From positions 1 through 38,492 of the forward strand of contig CAJTUA010000002.1 in NCBI GenBank assembly GCA_910579615.1: a stretch of 38,492 bases of DNA. Reading direction: 5' to 3'. Positions 1-7,742 of this stretch are shown one piece after another. Below the pieces are notes generated by a model, which searched no databases, was not told where the DNA came from, and worked only from the letters and a program-made list of their open reading frames with translations. Position 1 is the first letter of the stretch, and the number at the start of each line of letters is the position of its first letter. This DNA is from an uncultured Lachnospiraceae bacterium. Lineage in GTDB: Bacteria > Bacillota > Clostridia > Lachnospirales > Lachnospiraceae. Made by a program: the position numbers and the translations under genes.

Positions 1-63
1 TTTGTGGGTGAACTCAATTTCCTTTCTGCTACGCAACCGAAAAGGCAAGGCGCATAGGAACTC

Positions 64-101
64 AAAAAGACGGTACAGCCCTTGTAATTGGGGCTATACC
101 G
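64..101 (-). terminator. Intrinsic terminator of the rlmD-like gene
   Basis: An inverted repeat (71-82 with 90-101, one wobble) read on the minus strand is followed by TCTTTTTGAG. It lies about 60 bases past the stop of the methyltransferase gene and fits a Rho-independent terminator. Confidence 0.6.
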
Positions 102-162
102 CCTAATCTGAAATTACTTCCCTCTAACCGTAAACATTTTATTTTCAAGCCTTTTTCGGTAT

Positions 163-1509
163 TCAGTTCTGTACTTTTGACAGCAATACTACGCACTCGA
201 TATGCCCCGTCCACGGAAACATATCCACCGGCTGTATCCGTTCCACTTGGTACCCGCCCGCCACAAGCACCTTCATATCCCGCGCCTGCGTTTCCATATT
301 ACACGAAACATATACTATACGCGACGGTGCTGCCGTAACAACCGCCCTCAAAAATTCTTCCGTTGCCCCGGCTCTCGGCGGGTCCAAAATTACAACATCC
401 GGGCGCACCGCGCCGTCTTTTCCCGCGGTATTCCTCATGTAATCCGTTGCGTCTGCCTGTATAAACCCGGCATTTTTCACCCCGTTTGCCTGCGCGTTCA
501 TCTGCGCATCCCGCACGGCCGCAGCATTGCTTTCAACCCCAATCACTTTTGCAGCCCCTTCCGCGGCAATCAGGCCGATGGTTCCGGTGCCACAGTACGC
601 ATCTAACACCGTTTCCGTCCCGGTCAGTCCTGCAAAATCAATCGCGGTGCGGTAGAGCACTTCGGTCTGCTCCGGGTTTACCTGGTAAAAGGATTTTGGG
701 GAGATGGAAAAATGCAGTCCACACAGGATGTCTTCGATATGGCCGCTGCCATAAAGCACGTTTTCGCGTTCGCCGAGTACCATACTTGTCTTTTTGTTGT
801 TGATGTTCTGGACAATTGTTGTAATTTCCGGGTGGGCGGCGCGCAGTTTTTCAATGAAATGGCTTCGGCCGGGAAATTCTGTCTGGCCGAGTACAAGCAC
901 AACCATGATTTGCCCGGTGGCATAACCGCAGCGGAGAAGAACATGGCGTAAAAGACCTTTCCCGGTATCTTCGTTGTAGGCGGAAAGGCGGAATTCATCC
1001 GCGAGTTTTTTGATGGTGGAAAGGATTTTGTTTGCGGTTTTGTTCTGGATGGCACAGCCAGAAACTGATATGACCCGATGTGTGTTTTCCTCGTAAATGC
1101 CAAGCTCCATACCGCGGCGGGAGCGGGTGAAGGCGGCGTGGATTTTGTGGCGGTAATGATACGGATTTTTCATGCCGATAATGTCTGAAACTGTGCCGAA
1201 GCAGCCAAGAAGGCACTTGGCGGCGGACTGTTTCATGGCCAGTTGGTTTTCATAGGAGGTGTGCTGCAGGCTACAGCCGCCGCAGCGGGCAAATGCCTTA
1301 CAGAACGGTTCCCGGCGCTGTGGCGAGGCAGTTTCAAGTCTGGAGAGTTTTGCAGTGTTACTTTTGCGGTCTTTGCCGTAAACCAGTTCAATATAGGCGG
1401 TTTCGCCTGGTAAAAGTCCGTCCACGGCAAAAGTGGAATTGTTAAATTTGACGATTCCGCAGCAGGCGGAGTCGGTTTCATGGCATTTGACACGGTACTG
1501 TTTTGGCAT
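163..1509 (-). CDS. rlmD: 23S rRNA (uracil-5-)-methyltransferase, RlmD/RlmCD (TrmA) family
   Basis: 448-residue SAM-dependent enzyme predicted to methylate C5 of a uracil in 23S rRNA, acting in the cytoplasm on ribosome precursors. Visible are an N-terminal TRAM-like region, the iron-sulphur cysteines C70-x5-C76-x2-C79 with a fourth at about C152, the SAM-binding stretch VLDAYCGTGTIG (301-312), the DPPRAG motif and the nucleophile in YVSCN (C403). The frame opens 34 codons upstream, but the ATG at 1509 has AAAGGAGG about 7 bases before it and begins at the usual MPKQYRVKC, so I start there. The family is certain; the exact target uridine (RlmD, RlmCD or another paralogue) is not. It appears to be a single-gene unit. 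Confidence 0.9.
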   Translation of the reverse strand: MPKQYRVKCHETDSACCGIVKFNNSTFAVDGLLPGETAYIELVYGKDRKSNTAKLSRLETASPQRREPFCKAFARCGGCSLQHTSYENQLAMKQSAAKCLLGCFGTVSDIIGMKNPYHYRHKIHAAFTRSRRGMELGIYEENTHRVISVSGCAIQNKTANKILSTIKKLADEFRLSAYNEDTGKGLLRHVLLRCGYATGQIMVVLVLGQTEFPGRSHFIEKLRAAHPEITTIVQNINNKKTSMVLGERENVLYGSGHIEDILCGLHFSISPKSFYQVNPEQTEVLYRTAIDFAGLTGTETVLDAYCGTGTIGLIAAEGAAKVIGVESNAAAVRDAQMNAQANGVKNAGFIQADATDYMRNTAGKDGAVRPDVVILDPPRAGATEEFLRAVVTAAPSRIVYVSCNMETQARDMKVLVAGGYQVERIQPVDMFPWTGHIECVVLLSKVQN

Positions 1510-1630
1510 AAGAATGCCTCCTTTTGCGTTCGGATTTTGCGCATAGAGCGCACTGGGGTTTATTTTAGCATTTTTGAGGTGGGTTCGCAAGGAGGAATTG
1601 TTTTTAGGCACAGTAAACGTAAGTCTCTGT

Positions 1631-1663
1631 TTTCAACAAAAAACACTTTGATTTTTGTTGAAA
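1631..1663. other. 12-bp perfect inverted repeat in the gap upstream of rlmD
   Basis: TTTCAACAAAAA (1631-1642) pairs exactly with TTTTTGTTGAAA (1652-1663). Neither side has a U-run, so it is more likely an operator or leader hairpin of the minus-strand methyltransferase gene than a terminator. I see no gene in the very AT-rich stretch 1510-1812. Confidence 0.35.
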
Positions 1664-1812
1664 TAGCCCAAAAACAGACGAGTTTATTAAACTTTAAATA
1701 TTTATAAATTTTAAAATTAAACAAAAAAGAAAGCTATATTTTATCAGAAAGCTATTTGTTTACAATTTGTTCAGAAAGCTTGCGTTTACTGTGGGGAAAT
1801 ATGAAAAAATGC

Positions 1813-1841
1813 TTGCAAACCATTTTGAAGCATGTTACAAT
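1813..1841 (+). promoter_or_regulatory. Promoter of the antisense antitoxin RNA
   Basis: TTGCAA (1813-1818), a 17-base spacer and TACAAT (1836-1841) give a strong sigma-A-type promoter on the plus strand, aimed at the 3' end of the convergent toxin gene. No open reading frame with a ribosome site follows, so the product is probably an untranslated RNA. Confidence 0.7.
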
Positions 1842-1847
1842 AAAAAC

Positions 1848-1945
1848 AAAGGAAGCAACTGCCCACAAAGTGGTTAGCCTCCCAGTGTGCTTATAATAAG
1901 CCTGCCTGTACCGCCAAGTAACAAGGTAGGCTTATTTATTTCCGC
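1848..1945 (+). ncRNA. Antisense antitoxin RNA of a type I toxin-antitoxin pair (txpA/RatA- or Fst-like layout)
   Basis: Predicted RNA of about 100 nt running from just after the promoter at 1813-1841 to the hairpin at 1895-1936. It faces the minus-strand toxin gene tail to tail, and the two transcripts overlap through the shared terminator and the toxin 3' end. In txpA/RatA and Fst/RNAII systems such an antisense RNA blocks or destabilises the toxin mRNA. Its ends are inferred from promoter and hairpin positions only; 5' and 3' mapping would settle them. Confidence 0.6.
1895..1936. terminator. Bidirectional terminator shared by toxin and antitoxin
   Basis: Two 13-base arms (1895-1907 and 1924-1936) pair with a single G-U. 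On the plus strand the hairpin ends in TTATTTATTT; on the minus strand it immediately follows the toxin stop codon. Such shared hairpins are typical of convergent type I toxin-antitoxin loci. Confidence 0.6.
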
Positions 1946-2034
1946 TTGTTGTTCCTACTGTCGATGTAGGCAAGCAGTGCAATAAGAAACGTCCCGAAAA
2001 GAATTAACAAAGTTAATACTTCGTATGTACTCAT
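1936..2034 (-). CDS. Holin-like type I toxin, small hydrophobic peptide
   Basis: A 32-residue peptide beginning MSTYEVLTLLILFG, with one membrane-spanning helix (about residues 6-24) and a charged tail ending in NNKRK. The MSTYE start, single helix and basic tail match the family annotated in Firmicutes as putative holin-like toxin, whose members act at the membrane in type I toxin-antitoxin systems. An AGGGAGG ribosome site precedes the ATG at 2034, and a consensus promoter lies at 2106-2134. The gene is convergent with an antisense RNA. I recognise the family from sequence character; toxicity is inferred. Confidence 0.75.
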   Translation of the reverse strand: MSTYEVLTLLILFGTFLIALLAYIDSRNNKRK

Positions 2035-2041
2035 ATACACC

Positions 2042-2070
2042 ACCTCCCTTTTTTTGCAAGTGAGGGAGGT
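2042..2070 (-). promoter_or_regulatory. Stem that hides the toxin ribosome-binding site
   Basis: In the toxin mRNA, ACCUCCCU (complement of 2063-2070) can pair perfectly over 8 bp with the Shine-Dalgarno AGGGAGGU (complement of 2042-2049), with a 13-base loop. Full-length type I toxin mRNAs are often kept untranslatable by this kind of local pairing. Confidence 0.55.
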
Positions 2071-2105
2071 TTGCCACCTTGTAACACAGCTACTTCCTTG
2101 CTCGA

Positions 2106-2134
2106 ATAATACCATATTTTTCCCTACGATGCAA
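2106..2134 (-). promoter_or_regulatory. Promoter of the type I toxin
   Basis: Read on the minus strand: TTGCAT (2134-2129), a 17-base spacer and TATTAT (2111-2106). It gives an mRNA with a leader of about 65 bases that contains the ribosome-site-sequestering stem. Confidence 0.65.
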
Positions 2135-2552
2135 GAAGAATTGACACTTTAACAAAAGTTTTATATGTGTTTAGTATGAGTTTTTACCGTATATAAAAAT
2201 GGAATCTGGTAAGTTTTTTTGCAAAAATAGTTAATTGCTTCCATGACACGGCTTGAAGTTTTCCACTCCATGCAGTTTCTTTTTGGTATACTTTCGGGCG
2301 TTTCGTTCCGCACATAAAGCGCCGAACATTATACTACATATTCACAACACCTATCCGAAACAGTTGATAAAATATTCCCCTGCTTTGGGCAGCAATGTCT
2401 GAAATGGTGTAAAAATGGTGTGGTTAGCAGGAATAAGACTGTGAAACCTTTAAAAACAGTGGAAAAAAGAGCATAAGGGGTGAAATTGCCCCATTTTTAA
2501 CACATTTGGATGCTAGTATTCCACTCATGTGGCAGTTTTGGGGAGAGAAAAT

Positions 2553-2570
2553 GGAAAAAACGTTTTTTCC
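2553..2570. promoter_or_regulatory. Perfect 18-bp palindrome, candidate operator
   Basis: GGAAAAAACGTTTTTTCC is fully self-complementary around a central CG and lies 57 bases before the M15 peptidase start. It resembles a LacI-type operator. The rest of the gap 2135-2627 is AT-rich; I found no convincing gene there and no clear promoter. Confidence 0.3.
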
Positions 2571-2627
2571 CACAAGATGCTGCATGCCATATTTCATAGG
2601 GTTTTTGTAGAAGTGAGGTAATTGAGG

Positions 2628-4163
2628 ATGGAAAGAATGGATATGCAGGCAAGGCGAAATAACAGGGTGCGCCGGAGGGTTTCAGGCAGGCTGTGCGCCC
2701 TGCTGGTGATTGCGCTGTTGGCAGGAGGGCTGCCGACGGGAGTGGGTATGAGTACATATGCGGTGGAAGCTGCGGAATTGGGAGAAGGGTACGGTGATGC
2801 AAAGCCGACCGTGGCGGAAGAGGATGATATAACCGGAACGCCGGAGGATGACGATTTGGGCGGAAATGATGCTTCGACAGTAACGCCGGAGCCAGCCGTG
2901 CCAACAGAACCAGGCGCGGAAGCGGTTCCGACCCCGGAACCGACCAAGGATGCAGAGGAGGCGGAGCCAACGCCGACAAAAGAGCCGGAAACAGGCGAGG
3001 CAACCTTGACCCCGGAACCGACCAAAGATGCGGAGGATGCAACCCCAACGCCAACAAAACAGCCGGGAAATGCTGACGCGACCCCAACCCCTACGAAACA
3101 GCCGGGAAATGTTGACGTAACCCCGACGCCAACAAAAAAGCCGGGAAATGTTGACGTAACCCCGACCCCTACAAAGGAACCGGGAAAGGAAGAGACAACC
3201 CCGGAACCAACCCCAACCAAAAAGCCGAACGAGGATAAGGTGACACCGACTCCGGAACCGACAGGGGATGCACAGGTGACAGAGCCTGCTCCGACCGAAG
3301 AGCCGGATGAAGTGACACCAACCCCGAAGCCGACGAAAACCCCGTCCTGGGCAGTTCCGACGGAAAGTGATGACGCGCGGTACCAGTATCTTCTTGGCAT
3401 CGACGCAAAAGTGATTTCAATTGACGACCCGCCGGAAGGTTACAAAAGCGCAGCGGAAGCGGCAAAAAATATGAAGACCATTACCATACCGGTATGGAAG
3501 ATGACGGCTTCCGGCAGGAAATATACTTCATCCGCCCAGCTTACAGTAAATAAAAAGTTGGCGAAGAATGTGCTGGCGATTTTTAAGGAAATTTATGCGC
3601 TTGACATTAAATTCCCGATTAAAGTGGTAAAAGGCTACGGGTACCGCAAGGTCGGCGGTGTGGGCCTGAGCAAATCGAGGATTATGTCCATACATTCTTT
3701 TGGAGCAGCAATTGACATTAATCCAAGCGATTATGACAATGATTATTTCCTTGGCAAAGGCAATGATTTGCGTGATAAATCGAACCCTTACTGCATCCCG
3801 GATGAGGTTATCGCGGTTTTTGAAAAATATGGTTGGTTTTGGGGCGGGAATTTTGAGATTTGTGCGGATACGATGCATTTCCAGTATTTTGAGCTTGGGA
3901 TGCTGACGTATCAGGGCAATTCGCCGTTCCGTACATTGAAGGTAAAGAGCGGTTATATGACGGGCACCGATGTGCGCAATCTGCAGCAGCGCCTTTGTGA
4001 GCTCGGATTTGCCGTGTCGATTGACGGCGTATACGGCAACAAGACCGCGAATGCCGTGAAGAAATACCAGAAGAGCCGTGGGCTTGAGGAGACAGGGCAG
4101 GTTGATTATAAGACCTGGGAAACAATTATCAACGAAACACATTATATGGCATATGCGTTTTGA
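2628..4163 (+). CDS. Secreted M15-family D-Ala-D-Ala carboxypeptidase/endolysin-like peptidase with peptidoglycan-binding domain
   Basis: 511-residue exported cell-wall enzyme. An Arg-rich N-terminus and hydrophobic helix (about 22-36) form a signal peptide. A Pro/Thr/Glu linker of TPTP-type repeats follows (about 70-250), then an M15/VanY-like zinc peptidase domain with ligands H356 and D363 in the HSFGAAID motif and H417 in MHFQ, and a C-terminal PG_binding_1 domain (about 430-505). It should cut peptide cross-links or stem peptides of peptidoglycan. The frame could start at TTG 2622, but GTGAGG at 2612-2617 is better spaced for ATG 2628. The gene stands alone, followed by the hairpin element at 4195-4318. 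Whether it is a carboxypeptidase or an endopeptidase cannot be told from sequence. Confidence 0.85.
   Translation: MERMDMQARRNNRVRRRVSGRLCALLVIALLAGGLPTGVGMSTYAVEAAELGEGYGDAKPTVAEEDDITGTPEDDDLGGNDASTVTPEPAVPTEPGAEAVPTPEPTKDAEEAEPTPTKEPETGEATLTPEPTKDAEDATPTPTKQPGNADATPTPTKQPGNVDVTPTPTKKPGNVDVTPTPTKEPGKEETTPEPTPTKKPNEDKVTPTPEPTGDAQVTEPAPTEEPDEVTPTPKPTKTPSWAVPTESDDARYQYLLGIDAKVISIDDPPEGYKSAAEAAKNMKTITIPVWKMTASGRKYTSSAQLTVNKKLAKNVLAIFKEIYALDIKFPIKVVKGYGYRKVGGVGLSKSRIMSIHSFGAAIDINPSDYDNDYFLGKGNDLRDKSNPYCIPDEVIAVFEKYGWFWGGNFEICADTMHFQYFELGMLTYQGNSPFRTLKVKSGYMTGTDVRNLQQRLCELGFAVSIDGVYGNKTANAVKKYQKSRGLEETGQVDYKTWETIINETHYMAYAF
3054..3170 (+). repeat. Three tandem 39-bp coding repeats (13-residue TPTP units)
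   Basis: Units at 3054-3092, 3093-3131 and 3132-3170 encode TKQPGNADATPTP and close variants, in frame within the peptidase linker. Degenerate copies continue on both sides. Near-identity at DNA level suggests recent slippage or unequal crossing-over, so copy number probably varies between strains. Confidence 0.8.
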
Positions 4164-4194
4164 TGCCTGAGTTTTCGGGCATGGTACTGGAAGT

Positions 4195-4318
4195 GGTGAT
4201 ATGCGGAACTTCAAAACAGCATATCACCCGGACAGTGCCCCAGAGGGATTTTTCGGAGTGAAACGGAGAAAAAGCCCTCTGCCAGTGTTGGGTGCTGGCA
4301 GGGTGATATGCGGAACTT
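4195..4318 (+). repeat. Structured intergenic element, copy 1 (long hairpin with flanking direct repeats)
   Basis: A 17-base direct repeat (GGTGATATGCGGAACTT) occurs at 4195-4211 and 4302-4318, with its first part inverted at 4219-4229. GCATATCACCC can therefore pair with the upstream copy as a local hairpin or with the downstream copy (4301-4311) as the base of a long hairpin. Inside the long form, CGGACAGTGCC pairs with GGTGCTGGCAG apart from two purine mismatches, then an inner stem 4241-4254/4268-4281. A diverged relative with the same plan is at 25561-25702. It fills the gap between the peptidase gene and the deaminase gene. The class is unknown to me: dispersed non-coding repeat, MITE-like DNA or RNA element. 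Confidence 0.65.
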
Positions 4319-4340
4319 AAAATAGGAGTCAAACAAAACA

Positions 4341-4829
4341 ATGGAACGCAGGGACAAGACCAATTATTATCTGGATATTGCGGAGACGGTATCAAAGCGG
4401 AGCACCTGCCTGCGGAGGATTTACGGTGCGGTCATCGTAAATAATGATGAGATTATCTCGACCGGGTATGTCGGGGCACCGCGCGGCAGAAAGAATTGCT
4501 CGGATTTGAATTACTGCCTGCGCGAGAAAATGGAGATTCCGCGCGGGGAGCGCTATGAGCTGTGCCGGAGTGTCCATGCGGAGGCGAATGCGATTATCAG
4601 TGCATCGCGTGAGAAGATGCTTGGCGCAACGCTCTACCTTGTCGGTTTTGAGATGCCGGATTTTACGTACATTGCAGACAGCAACAGCTGTGCAATGTGC
4701 AAGCGCATGATTATCAATGCGGGGATTGACCGGGTGGTCATCCGGGATACGCAGGAGGATTACCGCGTGATTGCGGTGCAGGACTGGATTGACAATGACG
4801 AGTCATTGGAAGGCACGAGAGGATATTGA
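4341..4829 (+). CDS. Deoxycytidylate (dCMP) deaminase family protein
   Basis: 162-residue zinc-dependent deaminase predicted to convert dCMP to dUMP for thymidylate synthesis in the cytoplasm. The zinc site is complete: H79-A-E81, with E81 as the proton shuttle, and C117-x2-C120. An N-terminal stretch with C23 and a cysteine-bearing insert (C53, C59) matches ComEB/dCMP deaminases, which bind a second zinc there. Length is normal. AGGAG lies about 12 bases before the ATG. The gene is followed by its own terminator, so it looks monocistronic unless read through from the upstream hairpin element. Confidence 0.88.
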   Translation: MERRDKTNYYLDIAETVSKRSTCLRRIYGAVIVNNDEIISTGYVGAPRGRKNCSDLNYCLREKMEIPRGERYELCRSVHAEANAIISASREKMLGATLYLVGFEMPDFTYIADSNSCAMCKRMIINAGIDRVVIRDTQEDYRVIAVQDWIDNDESLEGTRGY

Positions 4830-4867
4830 GCGAAGCATAACAAAACAGACAATTTAGTCATTATAAT

Positions 4868-4926
4868 GCGGATTGGCAGACAACTTGGGAAAAAATAGGA
4901 ATCCTGGCTGCCGATTCGCATTTTTT
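4868..4926 (+). terminator. Intrinsic terminator after the dCMP deaminase gene
   Basis: Twelve-base arms 4868-4879 and 4908-4919 pair with two wobbles and are followed by six T residues (4921-4926). Confidence 0.7.
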
Positions 4927-4961
4927 GCGCAGAATTTAGCACGAACTAAGAGGTTAGCCGA

Positions 4962-4990
4962 TTGACTTTTTGGTGCTTTGGCAATATAAT
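4962..4990 (+). promoter_or_regulatory. Promoter of the sugar isomerase gene
   Basis: TTGACT (4962-4967), 17-base spacer, TATAAT (4985-4990): near-consensus sigma-A promoter. The leader of about 60 bases has a GC-rich stretch around 5003-5020 and an AAAGGTGAAGG ribosome site. Confidence 0.8.
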
Positions 4991-5057
4991 AAAAGTACAA
5001 GGCATGCCGCGGGGGTGCGGTGAGCTGAGAATATAGGAAAGGTGAAGGTATAATCAC

Positions 5058-6542
5058 ATGAATAACATTCCGAAAGTAAAAATTGGTATTGTGGCGGTGA
5101 GCCGTGACTGTTTCCCGGAGTCGCTTTCAGTCAACAGGAGGAAGGCGCTTGTAAAGGCGTATACGGACAAGTTCGGTGCAGAGGATATCTATGAGTGCCC
5201 GGTTTGTATCGTAGAGAGCGAGATACATATGGTTCAGGCGCTTGAGGACATTAAGAAGGCAGGATGTAACGCGCTTTGCGTATATCTTGGAAACTTCGGC
5301 CCGGAGATTTCGGAGACCCTGCTCGCAAAGCATTTTGATGGACCGTCCATGTTTATCGCGGCGGCGGAGGAGTCCCAGGCAGATCTTTCCGACGGGCGCG
5401 GTGATGCATACTGTGGTATGCTCAACGCAAGCTACAATTTAAAGCTGCGCAATGTGAAGGCTTATATTCCGGAATATCCGGTTGGCACGGCGGAGGAGTG
5501 CGCGGACATGATTAAGGAATTCGTTCCGATTGCGCGCAGCATCATTGGACTGTCCGACCTTAAAATCATCAGCTTTGGCCCGAGGCCGCTGAATTTCCTT
5601 GCATGCAATGCGCCAATCAAGCAGCTTTACAATCTCGGCGTTGAGATTGAGGAGAATTCCGAGCTCGACCTGTTTGAAGCGTTCAACAAGCATGCGGGTG
5701 ATGAGCGCATCCCGGCGAAGGTAAAGGAGATGGAGGAAGAGCTTGGCGCAGGCAACATGAAGCCGGAGGTGCTTCCAAAGCTTGCACAGTACGAGCTGAC
5801 CCTTCTTGACTGGATTGAGGCGCACCGCGGCTACCGCAAGTATGTTGCGATTGCGGGTAAATGCTGGCCGGCATTCCAGACACAGTTCGGCTTTGTTCCT
5901 TGCTATGTCAACAGCCGTTTGACCGGCATGGGTATCCCGGTATCCTGCGAGGTTGATATTTACGGCTGCTTAAGCGAGTACATCGGTACCTGCGTGAGCG
6001 AAGATGCGGTTACTCTGCTTGATATCAACAATTCCGTTCCGGCTGACATGTACAAGGAGTCCATCGAGGGCAAATTCCCGTACACGCACAAGGATACGTT
6101 CATGGGCTTCCACTGCGGCAATACCTGCTCGAGAAAGCTTGCGGCATGCAGCATGAAGTACCAGAAGATTATGGCGAGAAGCCTTCCGGTGGAGGTTACC
6201 AACGGTACGCTTGAGGGCGATATCGCACCGGGCGACATCACGTTCTACCGCCTGCAGAGCACTGCGGATTGCAAGCTGCGCGGCTACATTGCACAGGGCG
6301 AGGTGCTTCCGGTAGCAACGAAGTCCTTTGGTTCAATTGGCGTGTTCGCGATTCCGGAGATGGGTCGCTTCTACCGCCATGTGCTGATTGAGAAGAACTA
6401 CCCGCACCATGGCGCGGTTGCGTTCGGACATTTCGGCAAGGCAATTTATGAGATTTACAAGTACATTGGTGTTGAGGTGGATGAGATTGGCTACAATCAG
6501 CCTGCTTCGGCAAAGTACCCGACGGAGAATCCGTTCGCGTAA
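5058..6542 (+). CDS. L-fucose/L-arabinose isomerase family protein
   Basis: 494-residue cytoplasmic protein resembling the L-fucose/L-arabinose isomerase superfamily, which interconverts aldoses and ketoses with a divalent metal. An N-terminal alpha/beta domain starting KVKIGIVAVSRD, the GNFGPE loop and a C-terminal barrel-like domain rich in Gly and Cys (such as GFHCGNTC) support the family; length is normal. It has its own strong promoter and terminator and no sugar kinase or aldolase beside it, so the substrate cannot be inferred from context. High codon regularity and a strong promoter suggest high expression. I cannot assign metal ligands with confidence. Confidence 0.75.
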   Translation: MNNIPKVKIGIVAVSRDCFPESLSVNRRKALVKAYTDKFGAEDIYECPVCIVESEIHMVQALEDIKKAGCNALCVYLGNFGPEISETLLAKHFDGPSMFIAAAEESQADLSDGRGDAYCGMLNASYNLKLRNVKAYIPEYPVGTAEECADMIKEFVPIARSIIGLSDLKIISFGPRPLNFLACNAPIKQLYNLGVEIEENSELDLFEAFNKHAGDERIPAKVKEMEEELGAGNMKPEVLPKLAQYELTLLDWIEAHRGYRKYVAIAGKCWPAFQTQFGFVPCYVNSRLTGMGIPVSCEVDIYGCLSEYIGTCVSEDAVTLLDINNSVPADMYKESIEGKFPYTHKDTFMGFHCGNTCSRKLAACSMKYQKIMARSLPVEVTNGTLEGDIAPGDITFYRLQSTADCKLRGYIAQGEVLPVATKSFGSIGVFAIPEMGRFYRHVLIEKNYPHHGAVAFGHFGKAIYEIYKYIGVEVDEIGYNQPASAKYPTENPFA

Positions 6543-6573
6543 AATTTTAATGTGCGCCGTGGAAAGCGGCGGG

Positions 6574-6608
6574 AAAAAGACCCCCGGCAGTTTGCCGGGG
6601 TCTTTTTT
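6574..6608 (+). terminator. Intrinsic terminator after the isomerase gene
   Basis: AAAAGACCCCCGGCA pairs with TGCCGGGGTCTTTT around a three-base loop and runs into a T-tract: a textbook Rho-independent terminator. Confidence 0.92.
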
Positions 6609-6634
6609 AATATGGAATAACTTCTTTGAACTCA

Positions 6635-6663
6635 TTGACAGAAGGATTAAAGTATGATATGTT
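6635..6663 (+). promoter_or_regulatory. Promoter of the tandem HTH regulator genes
   Basis: TTGACA (6635-6640), 17-base spacer, TATGTT (6658-6663). The -35 is perfect and the -10 weak. Its spacer lacks the GTCGAAAA motif seen in the peptide and lipoprotein promoters. Confidence 0.6.
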
Positions 6664-6704
6664 TGCCGTAAATGTATGAATGTCAAAGGCAGGCGAAAGC
6701 ATGA

Positions 6705-7742
6705 ATGAAGGATGAAATCAGAGAAAAATATAATAGGCTGTTGGGAAAACCAGGGGAGAGAAGCCGCGTCGGTGAGATGACGGAGAAGGAACTTTTGCTC
6801 GGCAAGACACTGAAGAGGATGCGAGAGCACCGCCAGATTTCCCTGGAGAGTTTATCGGAGGGAATCTGTGCGCCGAGTGATATGGCAGCGATGGAAAATG
6901 GGATAAAGGCAAGTTTGCTGATGACCGCCGCATATTTGACGCGCATGGGAAAGTCCGTGAATAAATTTGAGTTTTATTCCACGAATCTGGAGTATGACCA
7001 ACAATGTAAGCGCGACCATATCATAGAGGTCTGGAAGAAGGATGACTTAGAAGCGGCAAAAGGTTATCTCGCGGAATATGAACGGCGTTTCCGGTCAAAA
7101 TTCAGCCAGTGTTGGAGCAGTTGGCAAAAACGTTGTATTATGCTGCGCGGAGGGGAGCTCCCGGAAGATTACGATGTGATATGGGAGAGCCTGACCTGCC
7201 AGAAGCTTTATTTTACACAGGAGGAGCTGGATTATTTGTGGGAGCTGAAAAGGTTCTATGAACAGAGGGGCGATTCACAAAAGGTGCGGGAAGTCTATGC
7301 GCTTATGTACCGGAACACAATGGCGACCGGGGTATTTCTGCCGCAGAATGGCAGGGGGATGGACGAGGAGCGGAAACTTGAGATTTTACCGGAACTTTGC
7401 ATGGGATACGGGCATTTTGAACATATGCAGGGCAGGTGCGAGGATGCTCTTAAAGTCTTGGACACGGCGATTACATTGCTGCAAAAAAGCATGAGGATGC
7501 GGCTTCTGATGGAATTGTTGGAGGAACGCATGAATATTTACAGGGAGCTGTGGGAGGAGGGAAAAGCGCCGGAAATGTATCAAAGGATGGGAAAGGACGC
7601 GCAGAACCTGATTGCTCTTGAACTGCTGAGTGGGAATATGCCCAAGGCGCGCGGACGTATCGCATGGCTGAAGGAGGAAGCAAAATGGGAGAGTATAATA
7701 TTGGACAATTTATTTACCGTTCTCGGAAGGCTATTGGACTGA
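6705..7742 (+). CDS. HTH-XRE transcriptional regulator with C-terminal helical (TPR-like) region, first of pair
   Basis: 345-residue predicted cytoplasmic DNA-binding protein. Residues about 30-85 form an XRE-like helix-turn-helix (LGKTLKRMREHRQISLESL). The remaining 250 residues are all-helical with Tyr/Leu/Glu-rich pairs typical of TPR repeats, the architecture of Rgg, PlcR and related peptide-binding regulators. The 3' end overlaps the second regulator by 58 bases, so they are co-transcribed and probably translationally coupled. The Shine-Dalgarno before ATG 6705 is weak. With the neighbouring exported peptide it is a candidate pheromone-responsive regulator; the target is inferred. Confidence 0.75.
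   Translation: MKDEIREKYNRLLGKPGERSRVGEMTEKELLLGKTLKRMREHRQISLESLSEGICAPSDMAAMENGIKASLLMTAAYLTRMGKSVNKFEFYSTNLEYDQQCKRDHIIEVWKKDDLEAAKGYLAEYERRFRSKFSQCWSSWQKRCIMLRGGELPEDYDVIWESLTCQKLYFTQEELDYLWELKRFYEQRGDSQKVREVYALMYRNTMATGVFLPQNGRGMDEERKLEILPELCMGYGHFEHMQGRCEDALKVLDTAITLLQKSMRMRLLMELLEERMNIYRELWEEGKAPEMYQRMGKDAQNLIALELLSGNMPKARGRIAWLKEEAKWESIILDNLFTVLGRLLD

Noticed and set aside
1..110. A possible third copy of the hairpin element (CATAGGAACTC followed by a hairpin)
   Set aside because: Only about 12 bases match the flank and the internal conserved segments are absent; the hairpin is better explained as the rlmD terminator.
163..1611. Starting the methyltransferase at 1611
   Set aside because: The extra 34 residues lack a ribosome site and resemble no family N-terminus, while ATG 1509 has a strong one.
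2594..3400. Long minus-strand reading frame rich in GVGVTS and SGVGV
   Set aside because: It is the antisense of the TPTP repeat linker; its repetitive composition follows from the coding strand and it lacks a ribosome site.
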